Assembly (NCBI GenBank): GCA_025360015.1
Contig: JANYCZ010000071.1
Location: forward strand, 1 to 64,000
Direction of reading: 5' to 3'
Length of the DNA: 64,000 nucleotides
DNA from: Verrucomicrobiota bacterium
Lineage (GTDB): Bacteria > Verrucomicrobiota > Verrucomicrobiia > Verrucomicrobiales > Verrucomicrobiaceae
Positions 52,321 to 61,179 of the stretch are shown here, in pieces; position 1 is the stretch's first letter; every line of letters begins with the position of its first letter. The position numbers were made by a program, and so were the translations under genes. Below the pieces are notes generated by a model. It was not told where the DNA came from. It saw only the letters and a list, made by a program, of their open reading frames with translations, and searched no databases.

Positions 52321-53614
52321 GCATGGCGCAGGCGTCGCCCTCGGCCTGCCGTGGTTTGAATCCATCAGCTCGTTCGGAGCAGAATCAGCGAAAAGCAACA
52401 CCGCGCCGCGGCGTCTCGCCGTGTGCTTCACGGGCAATGGCGTCAATCCGCATCACTGGGGTGCCACGCAGGGCGCTGGCGGCATGGAGTTGATGAAAAC
52501 GCTCTCGCCATTGGAGCCGCTGAAGAAGCATGTCAGCGTGTTCAAAGGCCTGTGGAATCCGACCACCGTGGAAGGCGAAGGCGGGCACTACCCGAAGATG
52601 AACGTGCTCTGCGGTCTGAAGGTGAAGAAGACCACCACCGACGTCGAAGTCGGCACCACGATGGACCAGCTCGTCGCGGCACAAACAGGCAAGTTCACGC
52701 CAATGCCCAGCGTCGTCCTCGGCACCGAGCGCCCCAGCTACAGCACGGATTCCGGCTTCACTTCCATCTACTCCGCCTACATCTCCTGGAGCACACCGAC
52801 GACACCCGCACCGAAAGAAATCTTCCCGCAGCAGGCCTTTGATCAGCTCTTTGACGACGGCAGCAAACGCAAGCGTGACAAGAGCATCCTCGACCTCGTG
52901 CTCGAAGACGCCGGAGCGCTGAAGCCCAAGCTCAGCCAGCGCGACAAGCAGAAGCTCGACGAATACCTCACCTCCGTGCGGGAGATCGAGCAGCGCGTCG
53001 AACTCGCCGAAAAAATCAGCCAGGCCGAAACCAGCGGCGCGGGCTGGCAGCCCACCGTCAAGGTGCCCACCATCCCGCGCCCCGGTGCCGGCATCCCCAC
53101 CAGCGCGGAAGATCATCTGCGCCTCATGTTCGACATCATGCTCCTCGCCTTCCAGATGGACCGCACCCGCGTGGCCACCTTCATGATGAACAACGACCTC
53201 TCCAACATGCGTTTCCCCAGCCTCGATGGTATCAGCGGCGGCATTCATGAGCTGTCCCATCACGCCAATGACGAGCACCGCATGGACATGTATCAGCGCG
53301 TGAACCAGCACCAGGTGAAGCTCTGGGGCGAGTTCCTCGGCAAAATGCAGGCCACCAACGAAGGCGAGCGCACCCTGCTGGAAAACAGCATGATCATGCT
53401 CACCAGCAGCCTCTTCGACGGCAACGCCCACGACTCCCGCCAGCTCCCCGTCGTCCTCGCCGGTGGCGGCGGTGGCACCATCCAGGGCGGTCGCTTCCAT
53501 GACCTAAGCGCAGATCCGAACCGCAAAATGTGCCGCCTCCACATCGCCCTCATGGACCGCATGGGCCTCCATGTCGGCCACTTCGGCGATGCGGAAAACG
53601 CGCTGGCGATTTAG
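52295..53614 (+). CDS. DUF1552 family protein, Tat-exported
   Basis: 439 residues with a Tat leader MNLSRRKFLHGAGVALGLPW. DUF1552 signatures: RRLAVCFTGNGVNPHHWG, TLSPLEPLKKHVSVFKGLW, HYPKMNVLCGLKVKKT, TTMDQLVAAQTGKFTPMPS, LDEYLTSVREIEQRVELAEK, LMFDIMLLAFQMDRTRVATF and the end MDRMGLHVGHFGDAENAL. Distantly related to DUF1501. It normally follows a DUF1592-type gene, and here the pair has been separated by accessory genes. The earlier in-frame ATG at 52220 would destroy the leader, so 52295 is chosen. Confidence 0.9.
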   Translation: MNLSRRKFLHGAGVALGLPWFESISSFGAESAKSNTAPRRLAVCFTGNGVNPHHWGATQGAGGMELMKTLSPLEPLKKHVSVFKGLWNPTTVEGEGGHYPKMNVLCGLKVKKTTTDVEVGTTMDQLVAAQTGKFTPMPSVVLGTERPSYSTDSGFTSIYSAYISWSTPTTPAPKEIFPQQAFDQLFDDGSKRKRDKSILDLVLEDAGALKPKLSQRDKQKLDEYLTSVREIEQRVELAEKISQAETSGAGWQPTVKVPTIPRPGAGIPTSAEDHLRLMFDIMLLAFQMDRTRVATFMMNNDLSNMRFPSLDGISGGIHELSHHANDEHRMDMYQRVNQHQVKLWGEFLGKMQATNEGERTLLENSMIMLTSSLFDGNAHDSRQLPVVLAGGGGGTIQGGRFHDLSADPNRKMCRLHIALMDRMGLHVGHFGDAENALAI

Positions 53615-53727
53615 GTGCTTTCTTGTGAGGGCCGTGTCGAAGTTGGGCAAGAAGTTGGTATCTACATCCAAGCATGAAATGGGACTAGCTCACTCAAACT
53701 CTCCTGGTAACCAACATTTGAAGTGCG

Positions 53728-54483
53728 ATGAAAATTAACATCACAGCGGCCTCGTGGGATGAACTCGATTCTAAAGCTAGCAGTCATTATTTGACCATCA
53801 TTAGCAATCAAAAACGCGGCAGATCATTCGACTTCGAGGGCAGAACGATTTGTGTCTTGTTAGGGTGCATTTGTGACGTTAGCTTCCCTCTTGAACTGGT
53901 AGGTAACTTGGATGGGGTAGATTTGGAGAGACCAGACTTTAGAGTCCTGATGGCAGGCTTGAGCGTTGGCATCGAAATTACGAAGGCGGCAAACCGTGAT
54001 TTTGAGTGGGCAAAAAATATCGCGAGTCACACACACAGTGCTGTCGTCGAACATAGTTTGTTTGCTCCAAACATTCAAATTAAAGGAGGGCCCGGAACAA
54101 AGCCACCTGTCAGCAGGACCAATAAGCCCTTGTGTGGACCTGGATGGAAGGGCTATGAAGTCGAGGATGAGTGGGCCACCTACGTTTTACGCTCAATCGA
54201 AAACAAAACGATCAAGCTCTCAGAAGAGAGTTTTGGTAGGCTTGATGAGAATTGGCTATTGATACACGATTCGACACCCGTGCGTATGTTTCTTCACGGT
54301 GATCATTTGGAGATTGGTATGCAAATGTTGCAAAAGAAACTGAGTCATAATTACTGGCAACAGCCAGCCGCGTTCAGCAGAGTCTATATCGAATGCGCAG
54401 ACAAAATGATCCTCTTGGAAAAGACTGCTTGGAGTAAATTGCCGTTACCATCGTGGAAGTCTGTGAGCCTCACTCCTTCGTGA
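53728..54483 (+). CDS. hypothetical protein of low-GC accessory DNA
   Basis: 251 residues, no signal or membrane segment. Features: MKINITAASWDELDSKASSH, IISNQKRGRSFDFEGRTICV, GLSVGIEITKAANRDFEWAK with an E-x-TKA strand, and AFSRVYIECADKMILLEKTA. The E-x-(T)K pattern recalls nuclease-fold active sites but this is weak. Codon use is AT-rich compared with the DUF1552 and PSD1 genes on either side, so it looks acquired. Its last 14 bases overlap the convergent PSD1 gene end. Confidence 0.55.
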   Translation: MKINITAASWDELDSKASSHYLTIISNQKRGRSFDFEGRTICVLLGCICDVSFPLELVGNLDGVDLERPDFRVLMAGLSVGIEITKAANRDFEWAKNIASHTHSAVVEHSLFAPNIQIKGGPGTKPPVSRTNKPLCGPGWKGYEVEDEWATYVLRSIENKTIKLSEESFGRLDENWLLIHDSTPVRMFLHGDHLEIGMQMLQKKLSHNYWQQPAAFSRVYIECADKMILLEKTAWSKLPLPSWKSVSLTPS

Positions 54484-57478
54484 TCGTCTCATCAAGATTC
54501 AGCAGCACGCGTGCGATCAGCGTGCGCGAATCAATCTCACCGGCCTTGGGCTGGTGGCGTTTGAGCATGTCGAGCAGGACGGTGGATTCTTTCGCAGTCG
54601 GCTGGCGGCCGGTGCAGAGTTGGAATCCGTAGGCGATGTGGGAGGCATCATCGCTGCCACCTTCTTTCCACATGCGTTCTCCCAGTGCTTTGGCGGCGGC
54701 CATGCTCATAGTTTCATTCAGCGTCATCAATGCCTGCAGCGGGGTGTTGCTCTTGGAACGGCGCATGCAGGAGCTCTCACCATTGGGCACGTCGAAGGTG
54801 CTCAAAAACGGATAGGGCGTGCTGCGGCGACGGAACACGTAGAGACTGCGGCGGAACTGGTTTTCGTCCTCATCCACCTTCCACGGAAAGGGCGCATAGC
54901 TCGCGGGCTTTTCAAAGAGATACGCAGGCGCTGGCGGCATGACGGGACGTCCGCCGATGGTGGGATTGAGCAGCCCACTCGCGGCTAGTTGAATGTCACG
55001 CACCACCTCGCCCTCCACGCGGAAACGCGGACCGCGCGCGAGCAGGCGGTTGTACGGGTCGCGCTCCAGGAGGGCGGGCGTCACATTGCTGGCCTGCTGA
55101 TAAGTTTCGCTGCTGGTGATGAGGCGCAGCAGGTGCTTCGTGCTCCAGCACTGCTCCATAAATTCGACCGCAAGCCAGTCAAGCAGGGCAGGGTGGCTCG
55201 GCAGCGCGCCCTGCGTGCCGAAGTCTTCGGCCGTCTCGACCAAACCGGTGCCGAAAATCGTCTGCCACACACGGTTCACATAAGCGCGCGCGGTGGTGGG
55301 CGATTGCTTGTCCACCAGCCAGCGGGCGAAGGTGAGACGCGAGCCATCAGCATTCTTGGGCAGCGGATGGTGGAGCATGGCCGGAACGCCAGCGGTCACG
55401 CGATTGTCGGGCTTGAGGAAATCACCACGCTTGAGCACCGAGGTCATGCGCGGCTCCGCGCGTCGGTCCAGTACCAGGGTGGTGGTGCCTTCCGGATGCT
55501 GCTTCCACAGCGCTTCGATCTCATCATTCACCGGCTGCCATTCCGTCACGGTGGCGCGGAAGGCGGTGAACTCCGCTTTCTTGCCATAGAGCGGATCAGC
55601 TTCCGCATTCGGCGCATCCGTGATGCTGATACGGTAGCGCCCCAGGTTCATCGTCTGCAGGTCGTCGCTGTTCCAGCCGCCGTGCTTCATGCTCAGCGTC
55701 ACACTCAGTTCGCTGTCGGGCTTGAGTTCGACGGGCTTCTCCAAAACGAATACAGCATTGCGCGGCACATTGCGTCGCCCCGGCCCGGCATTGATGCCCC
55801 AGGCGGTGTCTGCTTTGCCATCAATCGCATACGCGATGGGGCCGGTGACACGCTTGTCCTTCGTCAGATCCTGATCGCGCGCAAAGGGGGCAAGCGGTGA
55901 GTTCTCCGGCTCGCCATAGTCGGCACTCGCTTTGACAAACTTCAGCTTCGTCATCTTGCCGGCGATCTTCATCTCCGCGCTGAACTCCGTCAGCGCCGCC
56001 GTGCCCTTGAGCGAACGCCCAGGCCCATAGGCAGGCAGGTTGGGATCATTCATCAGCTCCAGGCGAAAGGCGCTGACGGTGCGTAGCGCAACCGTCCCGT
56101 TTGCAGCCGGCAAGTCGGAGGCTTGCGCTATAGGCTTCACCGCAAATTTCACATCGCTCTTCGTCGGCGCATAGCCTTGCGCGAGGATGCTTCCATCCGG
56201 CTGACGCAGGGCTTTTTCACCGCCGGAGGTATCATCTTCAAAAGCCAGCGTATGCCACTGCGGCTGCGCAGCCTTGACCGCAGCGACCCACGCTTTCATC
56301 CGCTGCTGCCAGTCGGGATGGTCATGCTTCAGCTTCGCTTCCAGTTCGGCGCTGCGCGTCAGCACCTGCGCCCGCTGCATCTGTTCGCTGCCGGTGTATA
56401 CCACGCGCCAGGGCTCATCGTCATTGTTGAGGAAGGCAAACATGCGGTAGTACTCCTCCTGCGTGATGGGGTCGTACTTGTGGTTATGGCACTGCGTGCA
56501 GCCGATGGTGAGGCCGAGCACGCTTTTACCGAGAGTGTCCATGTGGTCAAACATCGCCTCCATGCGAAATTGCTCGGGGTCCACGCCGCCTTCCTCGTTG
56601 ATCATCGTGTTACGCAGAAATCCGGTGGCGACGATTTGATCCTGCGTCGCCTTGGGGAGTTGATCGCCCGCAAGCTGTTCTATGATGAACTGGTCATACG
56701 GCAGATCGCGGTTGTACGCGCTGACCACCCAGTCGCGGTAAAACCAGATGAAGCGCATCGGGTCCTTTTCATAGCCATTGCTGTCCGCGTAGTGCGCGGC
56801 ATCCAGCCAGTGCCGCGCCCAGCGTTCGCCGTAGTGCTGGCTGGCCAGCAGGTCGGAGGTCAGTTGCTGAAGGCTTGCCACCGGATCGTGTTGATGCGCC
56901 GTGGCAAAAGCGGCAATTTCTTCCGGCCTCGGCGGCAACCCCGTGAGATCCAGATGCACACGCCGCAGCAGCATTTCAGGATTCGCAGGCGGCGAGGGTT
57001 GCAGCCCTTCCTTGGTCAGACGCTCGCGGATGAACGCGTCGATGGGATGCTTGGCAATCGCAGGCACGGGTGGCCGCACCGGCGGCTTGAAGGCCCAGTG
57101 GTCGGTCTTCTTGTCGATGCTCACACTGGCACTCTCAGGCCACACCGCCCCCGCATTGATCCACTCCTTGAGCTTGGCGATTTCTTCGGCGCTCAGCGGG
57201 TCGCCTTTGCGCGGCATGCGCAGTTTCGGGTTTGTGCCCAGCACGGCGTGCAGCAGACGGCTGTCATCGGCTTTGCCGGGCACAATCGCGACGCCAAAAT
57301 CTCCGCCCTTCAGCGCGCTCGGTTTGTGATCAAGCCGGAGGGCCGCCTCCTGCTTGTGCGCGCCATGGCATTGATAGCAGTGCTCGCTGAAGATGGGCTG
57401 GATGTCCTGGACGAAATCGACCGCCGCAGTGGCAGGTGCGGTGAGGAGCAGCAGGAGAAGGGCAGGGGAGCTTTTCAC
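54470..57478 (-). CDS. PSCyt1-PSCyt2(DUF1549)-PSD1(DUF1553) cytochrome c protein
   Basis: 1002 residues from a GTG giving a clear signal (KSSPALLLLLLTAPATA). The PSCyt1 heme site HCYQCHGAH is near residue 35, with LDHKPSALKGGDFG and RMPRKGDPLSAEEIAKLKEW. PSCyt2/DUF1549 follows (HPIDAFIRERLTKEGLQPSP, WLDAAHYADSNGYEKDPMR), with a second site CTQCHNHKYDPI. The C-terminal PSD1/DUF1553 includes RAYVNRVWQTIFGTGLVETA, EDFGTQGALPSHPALLDWLA and RRSTPYPFLSTFDVPNGES. The only upstream ATG (57589) gives a hydrophilic extension in front of the signal, so the GTG is preferred. It carries an intragenic REP-like palindrome at 56110-56126. Confidence 0.88.
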   Translation of the reverse strand: MKSSPALLLLLLTAPATAAVDFVQDIQPIFSEHCYQCHGAHKQEAALRLDHKPSALKGGDFGVAIVPGKADDSRLLHAVLGTNPKLRMPRKGDPLSAEEIAKLKEWINAGAVWPESASVSIDKKTDHWAFKPPVRPPVPAIAKHPIDAFIRERLTKEGLQPSPPANPEMLLRRVHLDLTGLPPRPEEIAAFATAHQHDPVASLQQLTSDLLASQHYGERWARHWLDAAHYADSNGYEKDPMRFIWFYRDWVVSAYNRDLPYDQFIIEQLAGDQLPKATQDQIVATGFLRNTMINEEGGVDPEQFRMEAMFDHMDTLGKSVLGLTIGCTQCHNHKYDPITQEEYYRMFAFLNNDDEPWRVVYTGSEQMQRAQVLTRSAELEAKLKHDHPDWQQRMKAWVAAVKAAQPQWHTLAFEDDTSGGEKALRQPDGSILAQGYAPTKSDVKFAVKPIAQASDLPAANGTVALRTVSAFRLELMNDPNLPAYGPGRSLKGTAALTEFSAEMKIAGKMTKLKFVKASADYGEPENSPLAPFARDQDLTKDKRVTGPIAYAIDGKADTAWGINAGPGRRNVPRNAVFVLEKPVELKPDSELSVTLSMKHGGWNSDDLQTMNLGRYRISITDAPNAEADPLYGKKAEFTAFRATVTEWQPVNDEIEALWKQHPEGTTTLVLDRRAEPRMTSVLKRGDFLKPDNRVTAGVPAMLHHPLPKNADGSRLTFARWLVDKQSPTTARAYVNRVWQTIFGTGLVETAEDFGTQGALPSHPALLDWLAVEFMEQCWSTKHLLRLITSSETYQQASNVTPALLERDPYNRLLARGPRFRVEGEVVRDIQLAASGLLNPTIGGRPVMPPAPAYLFEKPASYAPFPWKVDEDENQFRRSLYVFRRRSTPYPFLSTFDVPNGESSCMRRSKSNTPLQALMTLNETMSMAAAKALGERMWKEGGSDDASHIAYGFQLCTGRQPTAKESTVLLDMLKRHQPKAGEIDSRTLIARVLLNLDETITKE
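56110..56126. repeat. REP-like palindrome inside the PSD1 gene
   Basis: GCAAG-TCGGAGG-CTTGC followed by GCTATAGG, close to the intergenic palindrome at 33663-33681 (GCAAGCCGGAGGCTTGC). It lies in a non-conserved loop region of the protein (AQASDLPAANG), consistent with an in-frame insertion that is tolerated. Confidence 0.45.
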
Positions 57479-57566
57479 GAGGTGGATGAATACGCCGGTC
57501 CCGCATGCGAAATCAGCGCCTGCCGCATGGAGAATACTGTCAGAGTGGGGGCTGCGGCGGGCGCTC

Positions 57567-58799
57567 TCAGTGGCCTTTGACCGCAGCATCGCTCACTGCT
57601 GAAGCTTTAGCCGGAGCGGCGGCCTTTTTGTCGCTGCTCATCTCGGCGGGCACTTCCTCGCTGGGAGCTGGCCGGTGAATGACGGGCCAGAGGAAAAGCG
57701 CAATCACGACCACAGCGGCAAGGTTCAAGACCACAGCGGCGAAGAAACGACCGTTGGACATTTTCGGCCGAGCGACGGCTGGAGCCGCAGCGGCTGTATC
57801 CGCCGCCGCAGGAGCTGGCGCGGATTTCGGCAGGGCGGGCTTGGCCTTCGGTGCCTGAGGCGCTGCCGCAGGTGCTTGTGGCGCAGGTGCAGGCGCAGGC
57901 GGGGCAGGTTTGGACACCTGCGGCTGAGGAGCCGCCATCAGCGGCGTGGTCTGCGCACCCGCAGCCATCACGGGTGCCTGCTGCGGCTGGTAGGCAAAGC
58001 CGGTGTGCATGCTGAGCATCAGCATGTCCAGCGCCTGCGCTGCCGTCTGCGGGCGCAGGTGCGGCATGGGATTGAGCAGCCAGGCCAGCCAGTCGCGCAG
58101 CGGCGCATCCAGATCTGGCCGCATGTGGCTCAGCACATGGCCGGCATTGAACGCGTGCCAGTCTCGCATGACTTCCTCCACCGTGCTGCCTTGGGCCGGT
58201 GCGGCGTTCGTGGCGATGCAAAACAAACTGCCTGCTGCGGTGAAGAGATCGCTCTGCGTCGTCGGCGGATGGCCGGCATGCAGCTCCGGCGCACGAAACC
58301 ACAGCGTCTCCGGCGGGTGCGACTGCCGCGCCAGCGAGAGGCCCCAGTCCTGCACCTGCAGAAACAAACCGCCGCCGGGGTGATCAGCGATGATGATATT
58401 ACTCGGCTTCGGATCTCCATGTGGCTGGCGTAGGTGCTCGCCCACCAGCAGGGCATGCATGAGCTGCACCGCCAGCGCATGCAGATCGGCAGGCGTCGGT
58501 TTGCGCTCCGCGGCAAAGTTGCGGGCGTTCATCCCCGGCATGAATTCGGACACGATGGCAAACTCCTCCTCCGTCGGCAGCAGCGTGATGAGACCCGCGA
58601 TCTGCGGATGCCGCATCTGCATGAGCGAAGGGGCCAGCAGTTGCAGCCGCTCTCGGTCCAGCGGATGCGGCGTTTCGCAGTCTGGCAGCAGGGCTTTGAT
58701 AAGAACCTTGCGTCCTGTCATTGTCTCCACGCCGCGATACACTTTGGCGGAAGGTCCTGCGGCGATGATCTTTTCGGGCTGAAAGTGGTCGGGTTGCAT
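57567..58799 (-). CDS. serine/threonine protein kinase-like protein with degenerate motifs and C-terminal TM helix
   Basis: 410 residues. A kinase-like domain: glycine loop IIAAGPSAKVYRG, catalytic-Lys position KVLIKALL (Lys about 35), HGDPKPSNIII in place of HRDLKPEN, and DWG instead of DFG near 152, then APELHAGHPPTTQSDLFTAA. The Asp of HGD, Asn and Asp of DWG are kept, so activity is possible. Residues about 290-345 form an alanine-proline-rich linker, followed by a membrane helix (FFAAVVLNLAAVVVIALFLW) and an acidic, then lysine-rich tail, probably periplasmic. It is upstream of the PSD1 gene on the same strand. Confidence 0.78.
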   Translation of the reverse strand: MQPDHFQPEKIIAAGPSAKVYRGVETMTGRKVLIKALLPDCETPHPLDRERLQLLAPSLMQMRHPQIAGLITLLPTEEEFAIVSEFMPGMNARNFAAERKPTPADLHALAVQLMHALLVGEHLRQPHGDPKPSNIIIADHPGGGLFLQVQDWGLSLARQSHPPETLWFRAPELHAGHPPTTQSDLFTAAGSLFCIATNAAPAQGSTVEEVMRDWHAFNAGHVLSHMRPDLDAPLRDWLAWLLNPMPHLRPQTAAQALDMLMLSMHTGFAYQPQQAPVMAAGAQTTPLMAAPQPQVSKPAPPAPAPAPQAPAAAPQAPKAKPALPKSAPAPAAADTAAAAPAVARPKMSNGRFFAAVVLNLAAVVVIALFLWPVIHRPAPSEEVPAEMSSDKKAAAPAKASAVSDAAVKGH

Positions 58800-58899
58800 T
58801 TTAGCGACGATTTTTCATCAGCATGACAAACATCCGGGGGCCAACGCAAGAGAAGATTGGCGTACTTGCACGCCGCCGCATCTGCCCCACAGTCGCGCC

Positions 58900-59703
58900 A
58901 TGATGAAACTCGGACTCATTGGCTGCGGAAAAATGGGCGGCGCGCTACTGCGCGGCGTGGAGCAGGCGCTTGGCAAAGCCAGCCTGAACGTGGCGCTGAG
59001 CGATGTGATGCCCGAGGCCGTGAACGCCCTGCGGAAGTGCCTCGCCTGCAAATCCATCACCGGAACGCCGGCGGAAGTGGCGGCGGCTTCAGAGGTCATC
59101 ATCCTCGCCGTGAAACCGGGAGACATGAAGTCGCTGTGCGAAGCACTCGCGCAGGTCAAAGGCTCGCGGCTCTACCTCAGCATCGCCGCCGGGATCTCGC
59201 TGGCACATCTCGAAACCTGGCTCGGCGGCAAGCAGCGCGTCATTCGCAGCATGCCCAATACTCCCGCGCTCGTCGGCAAAGGCGCTGCGGCCTTTGCACG
59301 CGGCAGCAACGCCAACGCCAAGGATGCCGCTCTCGCCGCCAAGATTCTCGGAGCCGTCGGCACGGCAGATGAAGTTGCGGAAAAGCTGCTCGATGCCGTC
59401 ACCGGCCTCTCCGGCAGCGGCCCGGCCTATGTTTACACGGTGATCGAAGCCCTCGCCGACGGCGGCGTGCTCATGGGCCTGCCCCGCGCTGCGGCCCTGC
59501 GTCTCGCAGCCCAGACTGTCGCAGGCGCGGCGGAAATGGTGCTCACCAGCGGCAAACACCCCGCGTCCCTGCGGGATGAAGTCACCAGTCCCGGCGGCAC
59601 GACCATCGCCGGACTCGAAAAACTGGAGCAGCACGGCCTGCGCAACGCCATGATCCAGGCCGTTCGCGCCGCCACAGAAAAGAGCAAGGTGCTGGGTTTG
59701 TGA
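58900..59703 (+). CDS. proC: pyrroline-5-carboxylate reductase
   Basis: 267 residues, normal ProC length. It reduces 1-pyrroline-5-carboxylate to proline with NAD(P)H in the cytosol. Visible motifs: the Rossmann start LGLIGCGKMGGALLRG, IILAVKPGDMKSL, VIRSMPNTPALVGKGAAAF, the substrate-binding segment AVTGLSGSGPAYVYTVIEAL and the C-terminal DEVTSPGGTTIAGLEKLEQ, with LRNAMIQAVRAATEKSKVLG at the end. The first two codons are both ATG, so the start may be 58900 or 58903. It is divergent from the kinase-like gene. Confidence 0.95.
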   Translation: MMKLGLIGCGKMGGALLRGVEQALGKASLNVALSDVMPEAVNALRKCLACKSITGTPAEVAAASEVIILAVKPGDMKSLCEALAQVKGSRLYLSIAAGISLAHLETWLGGKQRVIRSMPNTPALVGKGAAAFARGSNANAKDAALAAKILGAVGTADEVAEKLLDAVTGLSGSGPAYVYTVIEALADGGVLMGLPRAAALRLAAQTVAGAAEMVLTSGKHPASLRDEVTSPGGTTIAGLEKLEQHGLRNAMIQAVRAATEKSKVLGL

Positions 59704-59722
59704 ACGTAGCCTGACCAGGCCC

Positions 59723-59743
59723 GGCGGCTGGTCCCCAGCCGCC
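59723..59743. terminator. hairpin between convergent proC and membrane-protein genes
   Basis: GGCGGCTGG and CCAGCCGCC form a perfect nine-base-pair stem around TCC. It sits between two convergent genes, so it may serve both, though no T run is present. Confidence 0.5.
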
Positions 59744-59754
59744 TCCGCGCAAGC

Positions 59755-60117
59755 TCAGAACTGCGGCTTGAAATAGCCCAAGCCAGCCAGTGCGGCCCCT
59801 GCCATGGCGGCGATAAACACGATCAGCGGCGTGGCGATCACGCGGCGCTTCGCCAGCACCGGCAGGCAGCCCAGCACCAGCCAGAGGACGATTTTTGCGA
59901 TCACCCAGTGCTGCGTGTAGAGCGAAGGCGAACCCTCAGGCTGCCCCTTGGACATCTTCGACAGCATGCCAAAGGCAGAGACCAGACTGATGAAGAGACC
60001 GAGGCCATGCCATATCATGGCCTTCTTGGCGCCTTCACTGGAAAGCAGGCCGCCAATGCCGATGAAAACAAGGATCAGGCCGATGAGATGGAGGTAATGA
60101 TAAAACTGGAGAGACAT
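59755..60117 (-). CDS. small four-helix membrane protein
   Basis: 120 residues from MSLQFYHYLHLIGL with four hydrophobic segments (about 5-23, 33-52, 68-86, 95-114) and conserved-looking histidines (HYLHLIG, MIWHGLGL, TQHWVIAKIVLW). This resembles small membrane proteins of unknown function near the SirB/DUF420-type folds, but I cannot assign a family. An ATG 12 codons further up is possible. It converges with proC. Confidence 0.65.
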   Translation of the reverse strand: MSLQFYHYLHLIGLILVFIGIGGLLSSEGAKKAMIWHGLGLFISLVSAFGMLSKMSKGQPEGSPSLYTQHWVIAKIVLWLVLGCLPVLAKRRVIATPLIVFIAAMAGAALAGLGYFKPQF

Positions 60118-60258
60118 GGCGGAGTCTGTGGCCCAAAGAGACGCCTCACACAAGTCCCGGGATGTTCAGAATTAAAGTTGCCTTTTGGCGCCGCAACAAG
60201 AGCACATGTTCCACACTCACAGCTTGCCAGCGTTTCTCACGCGCTCACTTTGGCTGCC

Positions 60259-61098
60259 ATGAACGCGACGAACGATCCGCTGTGGCAGAAGCTCAAGGCC
60301 TTCACTTTCGACCATCAGGACGCGCTGACCTTCACTCAGCGTCTCGCCCGCGAAAACAACTGGCCGCCCGAGTTCGCAAAACGTGTGGTGGATGAATACC
60401 GCCGCTTCCTCTTTCTAGCCCTGCGGGCTGGGCATCCCATCACCCCCTCGGATGAGATCGACCAGGCCTGGCACCTGCACCTCGTTTACACACGGTCCTA
60501 CTGGGAAGATCTCTGCCAGGGCGTCCTTGGTCGTCCGCTGCATCACGGTCCCACGCGTGGTGGCGCAGTCGAAGATCATCGCTTCGAAAATCAGTACACC
60601 GAGACCAAGGCCAGCTATGCCCGCTGGTTTGGCCAGGCACCTCCCGCCGACATCTGGCCATCGTCGGAAGTTCGTTTTGCACGCCAGGTGAGTTTCAGCC
60701 GCGTGAACACAGCAGCGTATTGGATGCTGCCCAAACAGCGCGTGCGCCGTGCAGCCGCCGCCTGCCTGCTGGCAGCGCTGCCACTGGCGACTCTGGCTGC
60801 ATGCGCCTCCAAGATGAGCAATGTCAGTTTCGGTGATGTCTTTCCTTTCCTGCTCCTGCTGCTCGTCATCGGTCTCGCGATCAGGGCGGCACGCCGTGGC
60901 GGTAATGGCAAAGGAGGAGATGGCAGTGGCTGCGGTACAGGTTGCGGCGGATCAGGCGGCTCCAGCCATCACGACAGCTCTTCCGGCTGTTCTAGTCACC
61001 ACGGCGGCTCTTCGGGGTGCTCCAGCCACAGCGACGGTTCCTCCGGGTGCGGTTCATCCGGCTGTGGCGGCGGCGGTTGTGGTGGTGGCGGAGACTGA
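60259..61098 (+). CDS. glycine-rich domain membrane protein with Cys/Ser/His/Gly-rich tail
   Basis: 279 residues. The N-terminal part resembles plant-like glycine-rich domain proteins: FPSDEIDQAWHLHLVYTRSY-type block (SDEIDQAWHLHLVYTRSYWE), VVDEYRRFLFLAL and HGPTRGGAVEDHRFENQYTE. A membrane helix (VFPFLLLLLVIGLAIRAARR) is followed by a tail composed almost only of Gly, Ser, Cys and His (GCGTGCGGSGGSSHHDSSSG). The tail ends in repeated GCGGGG. Such tails occur in TIGR04222-type membrane proteins. The longer open frame reaching back to 59908 is antisense to another gene; MNATNDPLWQKL is preferred. Confidence 0.75.
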   Translation: MNATNDPLWQKLKAFTFDHQDALTFTQRLARENNWPPEFAKRVVDEYRRFLFLALRAGHPITPSDEIDQAWHLHLVYTRSYWEDLCQGVLGRPLHHGPTRGGAVEDHRFENQYTETKASYARWFGQAPPADIWPSSEVRFARQVSFSRVNTAAYWMLPKQRVRRAAAACLLAALPLATLAACASKMSNVSFGDVFPFLLLLLVIGLAIRAARRGGNGKGGDGSGCGTGCGGSGGSSHHDSSSGCSSHHGGSSGCSSHSDGSSGCGSSGCGGGGCGGGGD

Positions 61099-61127
61099 CT
61101 TTTGCCACGACACCTCCCCACAAAAAA

Positions 61128-61154
61128 AGGCGGCCCGCAAAGTGCGGACCGCCT
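61128..61154. terminator. bidirectional hairpin terminator between convergent genes
   Basis: AGGCGGCCCGCA and TGCGGACCGCCT form a 12-base-pair stem with one mismatch around AAG. Preceded by seven A, it gives a T run on the minus strand and so closes the cysI transcript; it may also serve the plus-strand gene. Confidence 0.8.
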
Positions 61155-61179
61155 CGTGAATCAATGCTGCTTGGAAGGA

